In this document: in pieces, positions 20,428-21,001 of the stretch
Layout: the number at the start of each line of letters is the position of its first letter
Position numbering within the stretch: the stretch's first letter is position 1
DNA from: a virus
Direction: 5' to 3' (one strand)
DNA: 21,001 bases
IMG/VR virus record: IMGVR_UViG_3300048556_000382
Location: 1 to 21,001 of that record
Notes under the pieces: model-generated
The model's input: only the letters and a program-made list of their open reading frames with translations
Databases searched by the model: none
Told to the model about the DNA's origin: nothing
Made by a program: the position numbers and the translations under genes

Positions 20428-21001
20428 TTATACCGTTGTTTCGCCTGCTGTCGAAGATGCCTGATCTACATTGGTTGATGGGAAAGCTCTTCCATTTCCC
20501 CAAACGATACGAACCGCTCCTGCGCCACCTCTCGCTGAATTTATGCTGTCTGTAAGCGTCCATCCAGCTGGCGAAGGGCTGTAATGGTTTCCAGATCCAC
20601 CGCCACCATAGTATCCGCCTTCAAAGGCAGTTCCTAATGGTCTAGTTCCGGGCCCGTTAGAACCATTTTGATTAGCTAAAGTAGAATCATCACTCAAGAA
20701 GCCTGTTTTCTTCACACCACTTGAGCCCTCACCATAAACACCAACCCCACCACCGCCGACGCCGGTTGCAGCATTGTTGTTTGTTAGGGGGTTTCCACCG
20801 CCGCCACCGCCGCCGGTGCCGTTCTGGCCCGCATCACCACCATTTCCACTATATCCACCAGCACCACCGCCCCCACCGCCGCGGCCGCTGGCAGAGGAAT
20901 TTTGCGTACCACCCAGAGCAGCAGTACCCCCTGTGCCTCCACCATCTCCAATAAAACCTCCACCCAATGGAGTACCTGAAGACCCCGAAAGCCCACGGCT
21001 G
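20428..21001 (-). CDS. Glycine-rich tail protein, C-terminal part
   Basis: The frame stays open to the right edge, so this is the end of a longer minus-strand gene; the TTG at 20965-20967 is only an internal codon. The chain is dominated by polyglycine runs with interspersed Asn, Ser and Tyr. It ends in GGAGAVRIVWGNGRAFPSTN, a closing strand I recognise from glycine-rich structural proteins of marine T4-like phages. It resembles the glycine-rich region of the protein at 7662-9341 but has a different ending. It precedes the propeller fibre gene by 9 bases, so both are probably one transcript. Adhesin or tail role inferred from composition and neighbours. Confidence 0.75.
   Translation of the reverse strand, partial: SRGLSGSSGTPLGGGFIGDGGGTGGTAALGGTQNSSASGRGGGGGGAGGYSGNGGDAGQNGTGGGGGGGNPLTNNNAATGVGGGGVGVYGEGSSGVKKTGFLSDDSTLANQNGSNGPGTRPLGTAFEGGYYGGGGSGNHYSPSPAGWTLTDSINSARGGAGAVRIVWGNGRAFPSTNVDQASSTAGETTV

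Noticed and set aside
20416-20440. TATAAGGA upstream of the propeller fibre gene as a late box
   Set aside because: Two mismatches from consensus and located in the ribosome-site region; co-transcription from upstream is simpler.

Overview
The window is an AT-rich segment of a T4-like (myovirus-type) marine phage genome. The T4-style evidence is an RNase H (rnh) homologue, T4-type late promoter boxes (TATAAATA), a RuvC-like resolvase, phage tRNAs and several tail-fibre genes. A class II (B12-dependent) ribonucleotide reductase, ThyX, an SNase-like nuclease and glycine-rich tail proteins fit phages of marine alphaproteobacteria, with SAR11/Pelagibacter myophages as the best guess. The host cannot be read from the sequence.

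Layout. (1) 1-5968, plus strand: nucleotide and DNA metabolism genes with small unknown genes. These are the end of nrdJ, a zinc-ribbon protein, a RuvC-like resolvase, rnh, tRNA-Leu(UAA), tRNA-CAU, a methyltransferase, a glycine-zipper envelope protein and a HAD phosphatase. Four strong sigma70-type promoters (TTGACA, 17-bp spacer, TATAAT-like) divide this part, and each sits on or just after the stop codon of the gene before it. (2) 5965-9341, minus strand: two tail-fibre/adhesin genes around an SNase gene. (3) 9368-9381: a perfect palindrome holding two head-to-head T4-type late promoters, one firing into the tail genes and one into the plus-strand genes. (4) 9413-11396, plus strand: a coiled-coil membrane protein and thyX. 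(5) 11423-18170, plus strand: a late-promoter-driven run of ten tightly packed genes. It has two related small membrane proteins around two related small soluble proteins, then csgF, csgG, a curlin-like amyloid gene, a FecR-domain gene, a second curlin-like gene and a CHASE2-adenylate cyclase. (6) 18172-21001, minus strand: a beta-propeller tail fibre and the end of another glycine-rich tail protein.

The most interesting system is region 5. It is a phage-borne curli (type VIII secretion) module carrying its own predicted amyloid substrates, combined in one operon with a FecR/CHASE2-cyclase envelope signalling pair and placed between tail-fibre genes. CsgG would form the outer-membrane pore, CsgF the surface adaptor, and the two curlins the secreted beta-solenoid fibres. 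The FecR protein and the cyclase could couple envelope or fibre state to cAMP in the infected cell. I recall curli-related clusters being reported in metagenomic SAR11 myophages with unknown function. The cyclase/FecR coupling, the flanking duplicated small genes and the hairpin-gated late promoter are the parts I consider least described. No CsgE, CsgC or CsgD is visible in the window.

There is no gene-free stretch longer than 300 bases. The longest, 3553-3735, holds the two tRNAs.
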